Position numbers and translations under genes: made by a program | Assembly (NCBI GenBank): GCA_012295275.1 | Contig: CM022679.1 | Span: forward strand, 16,179,842-16,243,841 | Reading direction: 5' to 3' | From: Chrysomallon squamiferum | Taxonomy: Eukaryota; Mollusca; Gastropoda; Neomphalida; Peltospiridae | DNA length: 64,000 nucleotides | Notes under the pieces: generated by a model | Database searches by the model: none | What the model was told of the DNA's origin: nothing | What the model saw: only the letters and a program-made list of their open reading frames with translations | In this document: in pieces, positions 61,489 to 64,000 of the stretch | Position numbering within the stretch: the stretch's first letter is position 1 | Layout: the number at the start of each line of letters is the position of its first letter

Positions 61489-63980
61489 AGTAATTTATTA
61501 TAGTAATCATTTTTATTTATTTATTTGTGAAAAAAATTTATGCAAATGTTTTGTTTATGTATTTATCTGATGAATTTTTAGACTTTTTGATTAAAATTCT
61601 AAATAGATCTCTAGTGGATGGAAAGTATTAACCATGTAACCATGTAACTGGGGTTAATAAACATTTTGGCTTTATTACAAATCAGAACAGTATACTTTTT
61701 AAACTAAATCTTTCATATTTTGAATTTTATATTAAAGAACCCATTAAAAACACTTACAAATTTTTGCTAAACATGCTTTTTCGAAAATAGATAATTCGAC
61801 GATCAAGTTATGAAGAGAAATACCTCTGTGTTATCAAACAGCGGAAGGGTCATTTCTGTGAAAACACTATGATCATCATTGCCCTGGTGGCCTGGGAAGG
61901 AGTGCCCTGTGATGAAGCTGATGGGCTGTATAGCTACATAAGTAAAGTTGTCACTAAAGAAGGCCACGAAACTGAACGAAGATGTGGAACTAATGAAAGG
62001 TGGGTGCTGATTAAAGTGTGAATATTAATTAAAGTCTGTGTAGGTGAACTTGGTTCATGATATTTTTTTGATAACTGAACACCAACAGAGAAAAATCTAG
62101 TTAAATTTCACAAACCTGTGTATTGAATGGATGTTATTCATTGTGGTCTGTTGGATGTGTATTATTAATCAGTATAATGTATTGGGTATGTATTACTAAT
62201 AGTAATGTACTGAGTGTCTTTTATTAACTGTAATATATTTGGTATATATTAATGGTGATGTACTGTGTATTTATAATCAGTTCTGATATATTAGGTATGT
62301 TTCAATAACAAAAGTACACTAAGCTGATGTTGTTGCAGCTGTATGGAATGTTTGTTATTACTGGTAGAGTATTATGTGTGCATTATTCAACATGGTGTAT
62401 TTGGAGGATATTACTGTTGTAGTTTATTGGGTGTGTATTATGTGATAGGAGATTTCCAAGTAACTAACCATCCCTGAAAATTAATATTTTGAGATACCCA
62501 CAGGATTATGAAGATCTTCTCTAGTCTTAAATTCACAATTACAAAATATTGTAATTTAACCTTATTTAAAACCAAATCTAATTTATGACTAGAAAATAAT
62601 GAAACGTAAAAGAGATTTTATTATTTATTAATAATACTGATGTATTTATATTATTTGATAGAGTTCTAAAAATGTATCAATTTGTTGTGTTGAATGTGTA
62701 TTAATATTGTGGTTACTAGTGTGTTCTATTAATGATAAGGTAGTGATGGATGTGGGTTATAATTAGTAACATATTTGTTGTATATTGGTGTTATATTGAT
62801 CCTTATTATACTGACGTGTATTGGTATTACACTGGGGTCTATTGGTAGTGTATTGATGTTATATTGTTGTGTACTGTTGTTATAATGATGTACAATGGTA
62901 CTACATTTGTGTCTGTTGGGAATGTGCTTGTGTTATATTGATGTGTATTTGTGTATATTGGTAAATATTACATAGTACTAGGTTTGTAGTATTAATGCAG
63001 ATGTTTTAGTTACGTGTTACTAATACTACTGGTTGTATATTACTAAAAGCTCTGTATTAGGTATGTATTATTGATGGAAGTGTATTGTGTGTATCTTATA
63101 ACTGTTAGTGTATTGTGTGTATTTTGTAACTGTTAGTGTATTGTGTGTATTTTGTAACTGTTAGTGTATTGTGTGTTTGTGTGTATTTTGTAACTGTTAG
63201 TGTATTGTGTGTATTTTGTAACTGTTAGTGTATTGTGTGTATTTTGTAACTGTTAGTGTATTGTGTGTATTTTGGAACTGTTAGTGTATTGTGTGTATTT
63301 TAGAACTGTTAGTGTATTGTGTGTATTTTAGAACTGTTAGTGTATTGTGTAGTTGAGTCTTATTCATTGCTTTCTTTACCAGACGGACCTGTGCATGTCA
63401 GGGAATTGACCTTGTTCGCCGTGGAGCTTCATTTTCATTTGGTTGTTCATGGAGCATGTATTTCAATGGTTGCAAGTTTGCAAGAAGTCGAAATGTTAGA
63501 AAATTCAAGCTCAAAGACACATCTCAGGTCAGTAAATATGTTATTAATTTCTGTAACAAAATCACCATTTTTGCCACAAGCATAAAGAGAATTCTTTTTT
63601 TTTTTTTAAATGTTTTTCACTTACAAATAAAATTGTTCTGTTAATGTTATCATTTGCTTATTTATTATTACATGAACACCAGTATAAGGGGTTTGGTACA
63701 GAATATTATAATTTAATTTATTTGAAAGTGTAAATTAAAGGATGTTTTCAAACGTAAACCAGAATTGACAAATCACCTAGAATTGGATTTTTAAAAACAC
63801 ATGAAGTTTTCAATCCTGACTTCCCAATGAGTTTTGTTAGTTAAGAACTTGGTTTTGCTTAATTCCATCTTTTTGATTTTTTTATTCCAGGAGGAAACTT
63901 TAGAAAATAAGTTGCAAGGATTGGCTTCACAGGTTGGCCCACTCTTCAAAAAAATGGCGCCTGATGCTCATAGGAACCAG
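48730..63980 (+). CDS. TET: TET-family methylcytosine dioxygenase, 5' part; 3' end outside the window
   Basis: Seven exons: 48710-49395, 56717-60164, 60619-60706, 61209-61302, 61791-61999, 63383-63527 and 63891-63980. From ATG 48730 they join into 1,580 codons with matching phases. The C-terminal part is unmistakable: [50 protein letters not shown] and [18 protein letters not shown], the Cys-rich half of the TET catalytic domain. TET enzymes oxidise 5-methylcytosine in nuclear DNA using Fe(II) and 2-oxoglutarate. The HxD beta-helix lies beyond the right edge. The N-terminal 1,350 residues are Gln/Ser-rich and disordered, as usual for TETs. No CXXC zinc finger is seen. An upstream coding exon is possible because the exon at 48710 starts with an open phase. 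Confidence 0.93.
50690..51150. repeat. 34-bp minisatellite (gaaatatcagtgttttagag core)
   Basis: About ten units of gaaatatcagtgttttagag + atatggtctggtat. They are diverged at the left end and nearly identical at 50920-51060. Confidence 0.85.
51835..51966. repeat. (GT)n tracts
   Basis: gt runs at 51835-51861 and 51940-51965, with TG-rich sequence between. Confidence 0.85.
52430..53260. repeat. Old tandem repeat of about 160-270 bp, five diverged copies
   Basis: The block cttgactta..taaatg.aatgaa.cagaattgcaacaaaaat recurs with its end at about 52490, 52650, 52920, 53095 and 53250. Each is followed by variants of taacattatcagaa. It is highly diverged and therefore older than the cadherin minisatellites. 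Confidence 0.6.
53450..53660 (+). promoter_or_regulatory. Candidate internal regulatory / alternative start region in the TET intron
   Basis: A CpG- and GC-richer island in AT-rich intron, with GGGGGATTTCCC (fits the kappaB consensus) at 53466-53477 and GCGCCATTTT with GTGGCGGC near 53613-53640 (YY1-like). This is composition and motif matching only. Confidence 0.25.
54570..54740. other. Unclassified non-AT-rich segment in the TET intron
   Basis: Contains gggccggcctcgactcaatc and gatggctctcgctctgtgtg. It stands out from the intron in composition and could be an old SINE or transposon fragment or a conserved noncoding element. An 87-residue open frame crosses it but has no splice or protein support. 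Confidence 0.3.
56717..60164 (+). CDS. TET: TET giant exon (3,448 nt, 1,149 codons)
   Basis: Acceptor ttgcag at 56716. It opens [11 protein letters not shown] and ends PYCNCLGPG|gtgagt in phase 1. Near the start (about 56,930-57,250) lie seven or more copies of a His/Gln module HPSVS-x-SQQQQ. Two basic clusters, NNPKKKKL (about 58,645) and [11 protein letters not shown] (about 58,979), are likely nuclear localisation signals. The second precedes DIKTE, a sumoylation-type motif. The end encodes [13 protein letters not shown] and IEIPYCNC, where the Cys-rich domain begins. Very long penultimate-type exons with disordered content are also typical of vertebrate TETs. Confidence 0.92.
60619..60706 (+). 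CDS. TET: TET Cys-rich domain exon (GPYYTQLG)
   Basis: Phase 1 to 0+2. Reads [18 protein letters not shown] and [18 protein letters not shown] is a TET hallmark. Confidence 0.92.
61209..61302 (+). CDS. TET: TET Cys-rich domain exon ([16 protein letters not shown])
   Basis: Phase 2 to 0. Reads [18 protein letters not shown], then [13 protein letters not shown]. The Cys of GCP-AKW is conserved in TETs as a zinc ligand. Confidence 0.93.
61408..61482. repeat. (CT)n microsatellite in a TET intron
   Basis: About 37 pure ct units between exons 61209-61302 and 61791-61999. Confidence 0.9.
61791..61999 (+). CDS. TET: TET Cys-rich domain exon ([11 protein letters not shown] to RRCGTNER)
   Basis: Phase 0 to 2. 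Reads [39 protein letters not shown] and ends ERRCGTNER. The Cys and His positions (LC, GHFC, RRC) follow the TET pattern. Confidence 0.93.
62120..63350. repeat. Degenerate gtatta repeats ending in a 26-bp minisatellite
   Basis: Diverged gtgtattaN words from 62,120 resolve into about ten near-identical units of gtgtattttgtaactgttag + tgtatt at 63,075-63,345. The array ends about 30 bp before the TET acceptor at 63382. Confidence 0.8.
63383..63527 (+). CDS. TET: TET exon with the RTCACQG / [10 protein letters not shown] signature
   Basis: Phase 2 to 0. Reads [20 protein letters not shown] and [15 protein letters not shown], the most conserved segment of the family and close to the DNA-contacting region. 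Confidence 0.95.
63891..63980 (+). CDS. TET: TET exon ending APDAHRNQ
   Basis: Phase 0 to 0. Reads [20 protein letters not shown] and [10 protein letters not shown], followed by donor gtttgt. This is the last exon in the window. The next in vertebrate TETs leads to the beta-helix with the iron-binding HxD. Confidence 0.92.
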
Positions 63981-64000
63981 GTTTGTATTTATTGAAATGC

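Overview
The window is animal nuclear DNA: very AT-rich, full of GT-AG introns and packed with microsatellites and minisatellites. The gene content (two large non-classical cadherins and a TET 5-methylcytosine dioxygenase) points to a bilaterian. The intron and repeat style suggests a lophotrochozoan, most likely a mollusc. The phylum is inference and no marker in the window fixes it.

Layout. (1) About 0.5-11.8 kb, minus strand: the 5' part of a cadherin gene (cadherin A), with 13 coding exons that join into 519 uninterrupted codons (signal peptide, EC1-EC4, start of EC5). It runs off the left edge. (2) 11.8-12.3 kb: the shared upstream region of two divergent genes, each apparently with a noncoding first exon. 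(3) 12.3-43.0 kb, plus strand: a complete cadherin gene (cadherin B), with about 39 coding exons and a protein of about 1,890 residues. It has a signal peptide, 14 EC repeats, a membrane-adjacent domain like that of CDH23/PCDH15, one transmembrane helix and a proline-rich tail. (4) 43.0-48.7 kb: repeat-rich intergenic DNA with two tRNA-like SINE copies and a likely TET promoter or first exon near 45.8-46.1 kb. (5) 48.7-64 kb, plus strand: a TET gene with a Q-rich N-terminal exon, a 3.45-kb exon and then the Cys-rich part of the catalytic domain. The window ends before the HxD-containing double-stranded beta-helix exons.

Cadherins A and B are head-to-head paralogues: their first 12 to 13 coding exons correspond one to one in length and phase. 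They are probably adhesion receptors of the CDH23/PCDH15/Cad87A type. The TET gene is an unrelated neighbour.

Most unusual features: minisatellites built from splice junctions (exon ends plus donors or acceptors repeated 3 to about 12 times) at several cadherin exons, including the homologous exon of both paralogues; a decayed EC1-EC2 linker exon in cadherin B; a +1 frameshift in its EC14 exon; a tetra-arginine convertase-like site in EC13; an 84-bp perfect palindrome 17 bp from an exon; and a 752-bp terminal-inverted-repeat element next to the decayed exon. All exon boundaries were read by eye from splice consensus, reading frame and cadherin or TET motifs; none has transcript support here.
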